In this document: one piece after another, positions 36,111-45,198 of the stretch
Numbering within the stretch: the first letter of the stretch is position 1
Layout of the letters: each line of letters opens with the position of its first letter
From: Paenibacillus sp. L3-i20
GTDB lineage: Bacteria; Bacillota; Bacilli; Paenibacillales; Paenibacillaceae
Length of the DNA: 64,000 nucleotides
NCBI RefSeq assembly: GCF_022180385.2
Contig: NZ_BQME02000001.1
Coordinates: forward strand, 1,881,678-1,945,677
Direction: 5' to 3'
Translations under genes and position numbers: made by a program
The notes under the pieces: model-generated
Told to the model about the DNA's origin: nothing
The model's database searches: none
The model's input: only the letters and a program-made list of their open reading frames with translations

Positions 36111-36824
36111 GCACGAATGAGCAGCAGTATTATATTTCCAGCGATATCCGATCGATTTAACCTATCTACCCTATTAATGCTCTCGCAAGTCGGTCAATTG
36201 GTGTTACTAGGCATTCTCTATCTGTTGTTGCTTCAAGACTGACGTTTGGCATCGAAGCACGACAGAGCGGGATAACGGCGCTTGCTACCGGGTGGAAAAT
36301 TATGTTTCAACATAAAAGCTTACGCATCCTTATTATGATGGATGTTATCGAAGCTTTTGTTGGAACGATATGGATTGGTGCTGTTACATTAACCTACGTA
36401 CAAGATGCATTAGGGAAAGATGAGACGTGGTGGGGTTATATTAACGGAGGCTTTTATTTGGGAACTATCGTAGGCGGAGTATTGATTTACCGTCTAGCCA
36501 ATCGGATGAAGGGACGTTTGGTCCTGTCTATGCTCATTGGATCAACCGTTTTATCAAGTTAGGGATCTAGCGCAAGAAACGATGTTTCAAAATAGTGCGG
36601 ACGAACATACGTTAACGAAAATATTAGCGGCCAAATCTGCATTGCTCCAATTTATTTTTATTTTTTCAGTTATCGGAATTGGAGTATTAACCGATCTTAT
36701 AGGTGTTCGGCTCGTGTATATATTGTCAGGCTTTGTTCTTTTCATCTCTTCTCTTATCGGTTTCTTCCATCTCTATGTCAGGAAAAAAGGGTTGCCGTTG
36801 GAACAAGAGCATGTGCGAGTTTAG
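36111..36824 (+). pseudogene. Broken MFS efflux transporter gene
   Basis: Pieces of one MFS protein in different frames. From 36111: ARMSSSIIFPAISDRF and LSQVGQLVLLGILYLLLLQD, ending at a stop at about 36240. From 36302: SLRILIMMDVIEAFVGTIWI, to NRMKGRLVLSMLIG. From 36560 in another frame: FQNSADEHTLTKILAAKSAL and FSVIGIGVLTDLIGVRLVYI. N-terminal and central helices are missing. The order of fragments matches a DHA3-like exporter. Probably once the partner of, or a neighbour to, the adaptor gene upstream. Confidence 0.8.
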
Positions 36825-36862
36825 AATTGAAGGCTGTATTGAACAGTGGCTATGAGCAAAAA

Positions 36863-36901
36863 GTGCTGTGATCGTTGCATGATGGTATACGAGCACAGCA
36901 C
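36863..36901. terminator. Hairpin between the MFS pseudogene and the hybrid kinase
   Basis: GTGCTGTG (36863-36870) pairs with CACAGCAC (36894-36901). No good T run follows on either strand, so function is uncertain. The remaining bases 36825-37027 hold nothing else I can name. Confidence 0.35.
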
Positions 36902-37027
36902 ATACTTATCATTTATGTTTCTGACAATCAGTCGTTATGGGAGGAATGTTGTATCAAGACTATGAATAGTAGTAAACTCATGAGCCAAAACGACTACTTT
37001 ATATGTACCAGATCAGTAGTGCACAGC

Positions 37028-40000
37028 TTAACTACATAGATAAGCAGGCCCTTTTTCATCCGGTATAACAAAAGACACGGTTGTTCCTTCATTTAGTTTA
37101 CTGATAATAGATAATCCTTGACCATACAATTGCGTTAATCGTCGATTTGTATTAGAAAGACCAATTCCGCCCGTTTCCTTCATCGTTGGACCTAGCAGTT
37201 GCATGACCTGTTCTTGCTCCATACCTACGCCATTATCGATAACTTCAACAAGTGTACAACCTTCCTTGCGAGTAATCCGAATATGAACCGTACCGCCTGT
37301 TCTGCGACTAAGCAGGCCGTGCTTCACCGCATTTTCGATTAGCGGTTGTATCGAAAGCGGAGGAAGCAACAAGTGGATGTCCTCTTCAACTTCCCATACG
37401 ACGTTTAGTCTGTCTCCGAACCGTTCCTGTTCGATATACAAATAGGCTTTTGCAAGTTCTAGCTCATGTGACAACTCGACAAGCTTTCCTGTATTTAAGA
37501 AATTGAAGCTAATTCGCAGGAAGGCGGCAAAAGCATTACCCAGCTTTTGCATCTTCTCCGTATCTATATCACCAAGCGCCATAATGGAATTAAGCGTATT
37601 GAACAAAAAATGCGGATGAATTTGTGCTTGAAGATAAGCTGCTTCCATACGTAATCGTTCATTGATCGATTGCTTTAGCGTAATTAGTGCCTTAATCCGG
37701 TATTTCAGTTCCAATGCGTCTACTGGCTTGGTCACATAATCATTTGCCCCAGAGGAGAAACCTGTGTAAATATCAGCGGGCTGGCTACGTGCAGTTAGCA
37801 GTAATACAGGAAGCTCTGATACGGAATAATGCTCTCTAACCTTTTGAGTCAACTCGTAGCCTGACATTTGTGGCATCATAACATCGGCTATGAGCAAATC
37901 CCACTGCCTTGTTGCTAGCAAAGCCAATACTTCACGGGCTGAATGAGCTATCGTAATGTTATATGGCTCCGATGAGAGAATACCGACTAGCACATTCAAG
38001 TTAACTGGGTCGTCGTCCACAGCAATAATATTTAGCTTCTCATCATTTAATAGTGATGAGGCAGGCATGGAGATAGCTGATTCATCAATTGCTTTTTTAA
38101 TCGCATTTGTAAAAATCGAAGTAGCGGAATTAGCGTCAGTTTCTTTAACGGCCTGTTCACGCAGAAGGGGAGGTTGCGATAGAGGCACCCTCGTTATATC
38201 TGCAATTGGCAAATTGAAACGAAATACGGACCCTTTTCCCTCTTCAGAATGAACCGTCAATGTGCCGCCATGTAATTCGACTAGCTGCTTACATATACTT
38301 AATCCCAGTCCGATTCCGCGTCCATCGCTGATGCCATAAGTCCCTTGTTCATAAGGGAGAAATATACGTGCTTGTGTATCCTCATCCATACCAATTCCGG
38401 TGTCAGAGATGCCGATAATGGCATGTCCATTCCGAATAGTGGCTCCCACGGTGATGGTTCCTTGTTCGGTGTATTTGAGCGCATTATGTAATAAGTTATA
38501 TAAAATTTGCACAAGCCTTTTTTCATCAGCCATAACTGGCGGCAATGATTCTGGAATATCTATATGCATCTGAATAGGCTTGCCCTCGATCATAAATGTC
38601 AACATGCCAATAACACCGGGGACAATGGATTGAATCTTTATCGGATCTTGCTGCAATAGGATGCGATGCTCTTGGAGTTGTGCGACGTCTAGAAGATCGC
38701 CAAGCATATGCGACATACGTTTACTTATTGTGATGAGCAGTTCCATATCTTTGAGACTTCTGTCCTGTAGTTTCTCTTTTTCCTTACTAACAACACTCTG
38801 AGCAATATTCATAATACCGTGCAGAGGTGTTCGCAGCTCATGTGAAGTATTTGCGAGAAATTGGTCTTTTAGTTTGTCGGTCTTTTTTAACTGATCATTT
38901 AACTTAATATTTTCCCTAGAATTACGGAAGTATTTTTTAAACCAATAAGTTGAAAATCCGATAATTGCGGCAATGACATCGAATGGATAATAAACAATAA
39001 TAACTTCTTTATAAGAATTAAGGACATCCCAAAACACGCCAGAGAGTACGCCTGCTACGGAAAGTAACAAGAAAATAGCGTCATCGTCGGTTTGTTTTGT
39101 AAAAAACATCTTTCCAATACAATAAAGCAGCCAAAAAAAGGGAACTAAATAGAAAAAATAATAAATACCTAATTCAACAGATCCATGTACCAGTGATGCG
39201 TTTGCGGTCAGCAAAAATATAGAGTACAGCATAAGTGCGGCAGTGAATAAGCGCATCCATTTGTTTTTTTGGAAAATGATAGAGAACGATCTAAAGAGAA
39301 TAAGGACAAGAAAGGATTGCCACACATAGGTGAGCAACTTAATCTTCAGCGCCCATGTGTAATTAATGGGCAGCCATAGTAAGAGCAGGTTGTCGTGATC
39401 GGTCACAATAATTAATGAGGCTATGAGCGTCAATAAACCGAACAAGAGAACAGTTCGCTCTAAGCGATTAAATAAATAAATAATAGCCGCGTACAAAACG
39501 TGAAGCATCAGCACAATGAATGTCACAAGTTGAAAACCAATGGAATACCATCGCACGTAGTCGAGAGCTGCCTGAGAGCCAAATCGAACAGACCGTATAA
39601 GACCACCATTATTCGGATTATCGAAGTTAGCTACACGAATGAGCAATTCGATTTCTTCTGTACCCTCCTCAGTGTAAGTCTCTGTATAGGAGATGCTCCT
39701 CGGTATATACTCCCGTTTACTAGAAGCGGGTTTACCTATTTCTCCTTCACTGAACCCGTTTATTTCCGCAGCGGATGAAGTTTGAACTTTTTGAAACCAA
39801 AAGGAGACTGGCTTCTCCAGCGGATCAACAAGAATACGTAGTCGATAGGTTCCGTATCCAATCGAGGATTTCGTTTCGTTTGACAGCTCGCTGCTCCAGT
39901 CTCCTGGAACTTGAATATAATGAGGTTTAATAGTGGACGATTGTGTGTCTTGATGAGTGAGCAGTTGCTCAGGATAGAACTCCCAGTTACCTTTTAAAGG

Positions 40001-40201
40001 GATTGTAGGGGAGTTGTTTAAGTCCCAGCCGCGCATATCAAGTACCCCATTAACGGCATGAGGATGCTCTGCTGTTGTGAACAGTTGTAACCAGGCGAGT
40101 CGCAAGCCAAGTAGGACGATAAGAAACAGGATAATAGTGAATATATATTTTAGAGTGGTTTTGTATCTAGTAGGTATGTTCATACGAATGAAGTTCGACA
40201 A
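37028..40201 (-). CDS. Hybrid sensor kinase: 7TMR-DISM receptor, HisKA kinase, receiver, and second LytS/YesM-type kinase
   Basis: The protein (1057 aa) has TM1 at about 17-37, an extracytoplasmic beta-sandwich (GWDLNNSPTIPLKGNWEFYP) at 50-210, and seven membrane helices at about 220-425 (7TMR-DISM type). A HisKA domain with His454 (NTSHELRTPLHG) and ATPase (DTGIGM; RGIGLGLSICK) follows. The receiver domain has Asp773 (LLIADVMMPQMSGY). A second kinase module is of the YesM type, with His864 (IHPHFLFNTLNS) and ATPase (PLIENAVKHGLL; VIDNGVGM). Having two different kinase modules flanking a receiver is unusual. No DNA-binding partner is adjacent. The TTG start at 40201 and the ATG at 40183 both lack a good ribosome site, so the start is unsure. 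Confidence 0.93.
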   Translation of the reverse strand: MSNFIRMNIPTRYKTTLKYIFTIILFLIVLLGLRLAWLQLFTTAEHPHAVNGVLDMRGWDLNNSPTIPLKGNWEFYPEQLLTHQDTQSSTIKPHYIQVPGDWSSELSNETKSSIGYGTYRLRILVDPLEKPVSFWFQKVQTSSAAEINGFSEGEIGKPASSKREYIPRSISYTETYTEEGTEEIELLIRVANFDNPNNGGLIRSVRFGSQAALDYVRWYSIGFQLVTFIVLMLHVLYAAIIYLFNRLERTVLLFGLLTLIASLIIVTDHDNLLLLWLPINYTWALKIKLLTYVWQSFLVLILFRSFSIIFQKNKWMRLFTAALMLYSIFLLTANASLVHGSVELGIYYFFYLVPFFWLLYCIGKMFFTKQTDDDAIFLLLSVAGVLSGVFWDVLNSYKEVIIVYYPFDVIAAIIGFSTYWFKKYFRNSRENIKLNDQLKKTDKLKDQFLANTSHELRTPLHGIMNIAQSVVSKEKEKLQDRSLKDMELLITISKRMSHMLGDLLDVAQLQEHRILLQQDPIKIQSIVPGVIGMLTFMIEGKPIQMHIDIPESLPPVMADEKRLVQILYNLLHNALKYTEQGTITVGATIRNGHAIIGISDTGIGMDEDTQARIFLPYEQGTYGISDGRGIGLGLSICKQLVELHGGTLTVHSEEGKGSVFRFNLPIADITRVPLSQPPLLREQAVKETDANSATSIFTNAIKKAIDESAISMPASSLLNDEKLNIIAVDDDPVNLNVLVGILSSEPYNITIAHSAREVLALLATRQWDLLIADVMMPQMSGYELTQKVREHYSVSELPVLLLTARSQPADIYTGFSSGANDYVTKPVDALELKYRIKALITLKQSINERLRMEAAYLQAQIHPHFLFNTLNSIMALGDIDTEKMQKLGNAFAAFLRISFNFLNTGKLVELSHELELAKAYLYIEQERFGDRLNVVWEVEEDIHLLLPPLSIQPLIENAVKHGLLSRRTGGTVHIRITRKEGCTLVEVIDNGVGMEQEQVMQLLGPTMKETGGIGLSNTNRRLTQLYGQGLSIISKLNEGTTVSFVIPDEKGPAYLCS

Positions 40202-40378
40202 AGTTAGCGATTTTCCTGTATCTATAGCGTGAGTATTTCATTCCGCTGACCTATTGTCGCGAAGAGTCCTGATCGCTAACCTGTTCTTACATAACAACCA
40301 TTATACGAATGAAGGAGAGAGTTGAAGGCGCTAAGAGTAAACGTATTGTCGTATACACTGATAAACAACCGATAAGAT

Positions 40379-40687
40379 TTGTCGGAGAAGCGGTGTTTAA
40401 CCTATGAAGTGAAAGGAAATAAGCTTGTCTTAAGCAATGGGAAAACATATTCCTACAAGCTGGGAACTAAGACAGTGGAAATTGACGGGGATGTCTATAC
40501 CAAGTATGTGCCGGCCAGTCGTGTGAAGCTAGATGGCAAGTATGTTTCTACTAGCTATGCAAGCAGTAGGACTGGTGGTGGATTAGCGAGTGAAGTGACG
40601 TATATTTTCAATAAAGATGGCACTTTTCATGATAGCAAATTTACTGGGTGTTGTAGAATTAAAACAAAGTTTGATAATTCGGAATAA
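40379..40687 (+). pseudogene. Fragment of an uncharacterised beta-strand-rich secreted protein
   Basis: About 100 codons reading GNKLVLSNGKTYSYKLG, then VKLDGKYVSTSYASSRTGGG and YIFNKDGTFHDSKFTG. This resembles the repetitive beta-hairpin domain of some secreted or lipo-proteins of Bacillales, but there is no signal peptide, no ribosome site and no normal start (first codon TTG), and the ending CCRIKTKFDNSE looks out of frame with the family. Just upstream (40326-40409) another frame gives VEGAKSKRIVVYTDKQPIRF, probably a further relic. Product unlikely to be functional. Confidence 0.4.
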
Positions 40688-40762
40688 ATATTGATAATAT
40701 GTCCATTACACTTCCGCAAAATCATGTTGTAGACTATTAGTTGAAGAAAATACGACACAAAA

Positions 40763-40828
40763 ATGCAAAGCTAGCTTGACATAGAATGAAATGTGAACTA
40801 TTCTAAAAATGCAAAGCGAACTTTGCAT
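40763..40828 (+). promoter_or_regulatory. Promoter with two palindromic operators in front of the XRE gene
   Basis: -35 TTGACA (40776-40781), 17-base spacer, -10 TATTCT (40799-40804). A perfect palindrome ATGCAAAG-CGAA-CTTTGCAT lies at 40809-40828, at the expected start site. A second, imperfect copy ATGCAAAG-CTAG-CTTGACAT lies at 40763-40782 and includes the -35 box. The layout is that of an autoregulated repressor. Confidence 0.8.
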
Positions 40829-40840
40829 GGGAGTGATCAC

Positions 40841-41047
40841 TTGAAGACAAGAATTACTGAACTGCGTAAACAGCATAAGCTGTCCCAAGAAGAGCTGGGG
40901 ATGAGCGTAGGTGTTACCCGACAAACCATCACCTCGCTTGAAAGGGGAAAATATACGGCTTCCCTTGTTCTTGCCTACAAGATTGCCAAGCATTTTGGAC
41001 TAGCCATTGAAGATGTTTTTGATTTCAGTGAAGCGGAGGAATTATAA
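40841..41047 (+). CDS. Small XRE-family transcriptional regulator
   Basis: Cro/CI-type repressor of 68 aa, almost only a helix-turn-helix domain (KTRITELRKQHKLSQEELGM; VGVTRQTITSLERGKY). It starts at TTG 40841 behind GGGAG; longer versions from 40793 would be read through the operator and are unlikely. Its stop overlaps the ATG of the membrane protein as TAATG. This pairing of a mini-XRE and a small membrane protein is frequent in Firmicutes. It most likely binds the two palindromes in its promoter. Confidence 0.92.
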   Translation: MKTRITELRKQHKLSQEELGMSVGVTRQTITSLERGKYTASLVLAYKIAKHFGLAIEDVFDFSEAEEL

Positions 41048-41487
41048 TGGAGAATTACAAGGTTCAAATTAAAACTCGCAAGAACGCACTGTCACTGGTA
41101 GCTGCTGCCACGCTATTGATATATGTGGGACTTGTGTTTTACCGCGGGGGTCTTCCCGAATTACCCAGTTTTATAAAGGGGTTTCACACAGGCGCTTTTA
41201 TCGGCACTGAATTATTTCTCGTTTTATTTCTCGTCAAGTATATAAAAGCCAGCAAAAATGATGAGGAGTTGAAAAAGTTGTATATCGAGGAGAACGACGA
41301 GCGGAACGGACTGATTCTCCAGAGTGCCAGTTCGCTCAGCATAATCATAATTCTCATAGGTCTGGCTATTGCCTCTGTGATTGCCGGTTTCTTCAATTCC
41401 TTGATATTCTACACCTTATTGGCTGCATTACTATTTGTTGTTATCATTTTTTTTATGCTGTGGAAGTATTACACGAAAAAGCTTTAA
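41047..41487 (+). CDS. Membrane protein coupled to the XRE regulator (DUF2178-like)
   Basis: The protein (146 aa) has four predicted membrane helices in two pairs, at about 17-35, 45-65, 98-115 and 118-138, separated by an acidic cytoplasmic loop DDEELKKLYIEENDERNGLI. The 'EENDER' loop is typical of small integral membrane proteins found next to mini-XRE genes (DUF2178-like; the exact family number is from memory). One-base overlap with the regulator gene. The loop may titrate or sense for the regulator, which is inference from the pairing. Confidence 0.75.
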   Translation: MENYKVQIKTRKNALSLVAAATLLIYVGLVFYRGGLPELPSFIKGFHTGAFIGTELFLVLFLVKYIKASKNDEELKKLYIEENDERNGLILQSASSLSIIIILIGLAIASVIAGFFNSLIFYTLLAALLFVVIIFFMLWKYYTKKL

Positions 41488-41553
41488 AGGCTACATCAAA
41501 TGGTTCATCGGTAGAATAAGAATGAGCTAACGGGAAACGATAGTTGAATAACA

Positions 41554-41585
41554 GAAGGGCTGCCTGGTGGTAGCCCTTCGTTGTT
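41554..41585 (+). terminator. Terminator of the XRE operon
   Basis: GAAGGGCT (41554-41561) pairs with AGCCCTTC (41572-41579), followed by GTTGTT. Confidence 0.7.
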
Positions 41586-41596
41586 AAGTTCAGTTT

Positions 41597-41678
41597 TTAT
41601 CAAACTTTATTTTAAAAATATTTGGTCTCCTTAACGGAAAACCAAAGGTAGGTAGCTTTAAAGTTATCAAACTTTATT
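41597..41678. repeat. 15-bp direct repeat TTATCAAACTTTATT
   Basis: Copies at 41597-41611 and 41664-41678, 67 bases apart. Lies in a gene-free stretch between the XRE terminator and the hydrolase gene. Confidence 0.7.
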
Positions 41679-41778
41679 ATATAGCTACAGGTATACGTCA
41701 GATGGCTCAGATCAAGGGAATGACGAAGATGTTTTTCAAAATAAATGGCTTGGATTTTATGTGTGGAAAGATTTATAA
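41668..41778 (+). pseudogene. C-terminal relic of an unknown protein
   Basis: An open frame without a start gives TSDGSDQGNDEDVFQNKW and then LGFYVWKDL before TAA (41776-41778). The composition looks protein-like rather than random, but I do not recognise it. It begins inside the second copy of the 15-bp repeat. Confidence 0.3.
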
Positions 41779-41818
41779 TCGAAAGCTTCTTGCCGAATTT
41801 TTATATAAGGGTCACTAT

Positions 41819-42628
41819 TTATGAATTCACAAATTCCATAAGTCCTTTATTTAAGTCATCCGCTTGATCGATTGGCAGCCCGTGACCGCTGTTTTGGAAT
41901 GGGTATAGCTTTGATCCTTTGATCTGCTGTTGGGTAAGCTGAGCGCTTTGAATCGGGATCAATTGATCATGAACGCCGTGGAAAATCGCCGTAGGTACAT
42001 TGATTTTACTTAGATCGTTGGTTACATTTTCCCGGGCTGCTTCTCTTAATATTTTGATGAGTGCATAGGAAGCGGATTGCTGACCCATTTCAACAAACCA
42101 TTGAAGCGTCCCAATGCCCAGGTTTCGATTAAAAAACATAAGGGATACATCGTTAAGAAACTTTGGCATATTGACATACATTTGATTAATAAGACCTTCT
42201 GCCTGTTCTTTCGAAACGCCGTAAGGGGAGTCCGGAGCTTTAACGAAAGAAGGCGAAACAGCATCCACCAAAGCAAGCTTGGAAATATGGCGCCCTCCAT
42301 AGCGGGACATGTACCGGATAGATATAGCTCCTCCAACCGAAAAGCCTACTAAAGTGGCATTTTGGATGCCGAGTGTTTCCAGAACGATATAGACATCATC
42401 CGCCATCCGATCATATGAATAGCTGCCCCAAGGCTTAGAAGATTGACCGTTGCCCCGAATATCCATACTGATACACCGGAAACCGTGCTCTGGCAATACG
42501 TTAAATTGATATTGGTACATATTATGGTTCAAAGGCCAGCCATGAACAAAAAATATAGGTTTGCTGCCGGGGCCAGGGTTAATATCTTGTACGAAAATAT
42601 GAACATCTTTTTCGACCTCGATATACAT
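41819..42628 (-). CDS. Alpha/beta hydrolase (haloperoxidase/esterase type)
   Basis: Alpha/beta-hydrolase (269 aa). Oxyanion-hole motif HGWPLNHN, nucleophile elbow GFSVGG (Ser), acid Asp in HGVHDQLIP, and catalytic His in SGHGLPIDQ. Cytoplasmic, no signal. Start at ATG 42626-42628, since GGAGG is seven to eight bases away; an upstream frame start would lie inside the ribosome site. Substrate unknown. Downstream of and co-directional with the MarR gene but 100 bases apart. Confidence 0.88.
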   Translation of the reverse strand: MYIEVEKDVHIFVQDINPGPGSKPIFFVHGWPLNHNMYQYQFNVLPEHGFRCISMDIRGNGQSSKPWGSYSYDRMADDVYIVLETLGIQNATLVGFSVGGAISIRYMSRYGGRHISKLALVDAVSPSFVKAPDSPYGVSKEQAEGLINQMYVNMPKFLNDVSLMFFNRNLGIGTLQWFVEMGQQSASYALIKILREAARENVTNDLSKINVPTAIFHGVHDQLIPIQSAQLTQQQIKGSKLYPFQNSGHGLPIDQADDLNKGLMEFVNS

Positions 42629-42749
42629 CGCAAATCCTCCGATCAACGACAGATTAACTTGAAGTTTATGTTATGTCTGTCGATTGCGGGGTATGCTTTT
42701 TAAACGTTATATGATGGTATCTCGGAATGGTATACATCATCGTTTTCCT

Positions 42750-43220
42750 CTAATCTTCTATGCAGTCGCTTGATATATCTTTATTTTTGGAAAGCTGAAA
42801 AAGCATATCATACAACTGTTTGCGTTGTTCTACTGGAAGATTTTTTAGTAGATCCTCCGCTATGTCAGCCTGATAAGTAAGTGCCTGATCTAAACTAGCT
42901 TGTGCTAGTTGCGTTAATTGTATGAGCGTCGCCCGACGATCGGTTGGATCGGGAATACGAACAAGAAGCTTGTCCTCTTCCAGAGCATCGATAAACCCGG
43001 TAACTGTACGCGCTTGAATGCCTAATTTATTAGCGAGCTCGTTCATACGAATTTGTCCTGCCTCTGCAACGGTCGATAATAGTCGGAGCCGAGGTCCAGA
43101 AAGTTGATAGGGCATATCATGCGCAGATAAACGAGTTTGAAATTCTCTCTGAAGGGCATGTGTTGATCGAACTAATACATGAATGATATCTATTGCAGCA
43201 GGCTGATTAATTGGGATCAA
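42750..43220 (-). CDS. MarR-family transcriptional regulator
   Basis: The protein (156 aa) has the winged helix of MarR: IRMNELANKLGIQARTVTGF as recognition region, and the wing VRIPDPTDRRATLIQLT with the conserved DxRxxxxxLT. TTG start with GGAGGT at good distance. It is divergent from the DoxX-like and MFS exporter genes, the usual arrangement for a MarR repressor of an efflux operon. Confidence 0.9.
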   Translation of the reverse strand: MIPINQPAAIDIIHVLVRSTHALQREFQTRLSAHDMPYQLSGPRLRLLSTVAEAGQIRMNELANKLGIQARTVTGFIDALEEDKLLVRIPDPTDRRATLIQLTQLAQASLDQALTYQADIAEDLLKNLPVEQRKQLYDMLFQLSKNKDISSDCIED

Positions 43221-43375
43221 TAGAAGTACCTCCTTGACAGTTATGGCTGTTTTCGTATAGTCTACATTTACTGAGGTCCATCACTATTCATTATACTCAC
43301 AATGATGTAGCTCTGTATATTGTAACATATTTTATTGGTCTGATTTACATTCTAAAAAATTTTTGGAGGGGTCTT

Positions 43376-43738
43376 ATGTCTATTTTAACACTTGTATTTC
43401 AGTGTTTATTAATTGTTGTATTTTTATTTTCAGGGTTAAGTAAAGTGAAAGGTGCAAAAATGCAGGTTGAAACTTTCCGTCACTTGGGGCTGCCACAATG
43501 GTTCAGAGCAGCAGCAGGATATATCGTTTTGGTAGGCGTTGCTGGTCTTATTATAGGATTTTGGCATGAGAGTATACTTTTCCTTGCGGGTATGTGGATT
43601 TCTTGCATTATGCTAGGTGCAGTACTATCCCATATTCGTGTTAAAGATTCGTTTAAGCAAATGTTCCCTGCGTTATTGTTAATGATTATTGTATTCCTGT
43701 TTTCTCTCTTAAATTACTCTGCTGGCTCCATCTTTTAA
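43376..43738 (+). CDS. DoxX-like small membrane protein
   Basis: The protein (120 aa) has four membrane helices. The first ends in the family motif LFSGLSKVKG, followed by FRHLGLPQWFRAAAGYIVLVG. GGAGGGG precedes ATG. Probably in one transcript with the MFS exporter that begins 44 bases later, and controlled by the divergent MarR protein. Confidence 0.85.
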   Translation: MSILTLVFQCLLIVVFLFSGLSKVKGAKMQVETFRHLGLPQWFRAAAGYIVLVGVAGLIIGFWHESILFLAGMWISCIMLGAVLSHIRVKDSFKQMFPALLLMIIVFLFSLLNYSAGSIF

Positions 43739-43782
43739 TTGCAAACTACGCACCTACACTACTGAATAGAATGGAGATTTAG

Positions 43783-45159
43783 ATGATGTCAGATGCAACA
43801 TCAAAAAATGCTGATAAGCTGCTGCGGGTTTTAGTTATTACTTTAATCTTTTCGGTTATGAACGGCACGATGTTCAATGTTGCGCTCCCTGCGATAGGTG
43901 AAGAATTTGATCTCATTCCTTCGCAAGTAAGTTGGATTATGACCAGCTATATGGTCGTATATGCTGTTGGATCAATCGTAATGGGGAAGCTGGCAGACAA
44001 ATATAGGCTTAAGGACTTGTTAACAGTTGGACTCATTATATTTGCTGTAGGCTCGATGATTGGTTTGGTTTCCAACGATTATTGGCTCGTTATTATGGGG
44101 CGAATCATCCAAGCTGCGGGTGCATCCGTTCTTCCAGCAACAGCGATGATTATCCCGATTCGATATTTTGCTCCAGAAAAAAGGGGACGTGCACTTGGAA
44201 CTGCTGCTGTCGGCCTAGCGCTTGGCAATGCATTGGGTCCAGTAGTAGCGGGCTTAATTACAAGTGTAGGAAGCTGGAGGCTAATGTTCATCATTTCCTT
44301 GCTACCACTCCTAACGCTTCCATTTTTCAGAAAATATCTAGATAACGTAAAAGGAAAAGCAGCACGTATTGATATCCTTGGCGGTGGTCTGTTGGCTGGG
44401 ACAGTAGCTCTTTTCTTGCTGGCGATAACGCAATGGAACATATGGCTGTTGGTTGGCGGGGCTATTTTGCTGGTGCTCTTCATAGTAAGAATTCAAACGG
44501 CTGCTGAACCATTTATTAAACCTAGCCTATTCCGCAACAAAAACTATTCCATCGGATTGTCGCTTGCTTTTATTACAACTGCGATGAGCTTTAGTATGAT
44601 TTTTATGACACCTCAATTTCTAGCATCATTGAATGGCTTGTCTTCTGGAAACATAGGTTTCGTCTTAGTTCCAGCAGCTCTTGCCTCGGCTATACTAGGT
44701 CGTAAAGGCGGGAAGCTAGCTGATGAACGCGGCAACTATACGCTTGTTTTTGTTGCAGTGTTACTCATCTTTTTATGTTTTGCCTTACTATCAACTTTTG
44801 TCGGAGTATCCGCCTACTTCATTGCAATCATTCTCATTTTAGGCAATGTGGGACAAACTTTCATGCAAATCTCGATGTCGAATACCGTTTCAAGGTCGCT
44901 TTCCAAGGAGGAGACAGGGGTTGGCATGGGAATGCTCTCCATGGTCAACTTTATTTCTGGAGCAATCGCTATGAGTCTAATTGGGAAGCTGCTCGACGGG
45001 GGTTCAACTTCCACCGCTTTCAATCCATGGCTTGTTAATGAGTCTGCCGGTTTGTTCAGTAATATTTTTGCCCTATTGTCTATCCTAATTATCATTGCTT
45101 TCTTGATTTACCGTTTTCAGTTCGGAGCAAGCATGGCTAAGCCGATGAAAGGTAAGTGA
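43783..45159 (+). CDS. MFS drug exporter, DHA2 (14-helix) type
   Basis: The protein (458 aa) with about 14 predicted helices. The start MNGTMFNVALPAIGEEFDLI and motif A GKLADKYRLKDLL are typical; motif C of drug/H+ antiporters is visible as GLALGNALGPVVAGLI. Resembles the QacA/EmrB/Tet(L) group. Substrate cannot be assigned; it should not be called a tetracycline gene without comparison. GGAGATTTAG precedes ATGATG. Confidence 0.88.
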   Translation: MMSDATSKNADKLLRVLVITLIFSVMNGTMFNVALPAIGEEFDLIPSQVSWIMTSYMVVYAVGSIVMGKLADKYRLKDLLTVGLIIFAVGSMIGLVSNDYWLVIMGRIIQAAGASVLPATAMIIPIRYFAPEKRGRALGTAAVGLALGNALGPVVAGLITSVGSWRLMFIISLLPLLTLPFFRKYLDNVKGKAARIDILGGGLLAGTVALFLLAITQWNIWLLVGGAILLVLFIVRIQTAAEPFIKPSLFRNKNYSIGLSLAFITTAMSFSMIFMTPQFLASLNGLSSGNIGFVLVPAALASAILGRKGGKLADERGNYTLVFVAVLLIFLCFALLSTFVGVSAYFIAIILILGNVGQTFMQISMSNTVSRSLSKEETGVGMGMLSMVNFISGAIAMSLIGKLLDGGSTSTAFNPWLVNESAGLFSNIFALLSILIIIAFLIYRFQFGASMAKPMKGK

Positions 45160-45198
45160 CAGGTTAGCCCTGCTGAGAGTAATGAAAAATGACGTTTA

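Noticed and set aside
43783..45159. Naming the MFS exporter as a tetracycline or QacA resistance gene
   Set aside because: Motifs only show the 14-helix DHA2 class; substrate cannot be read from them.
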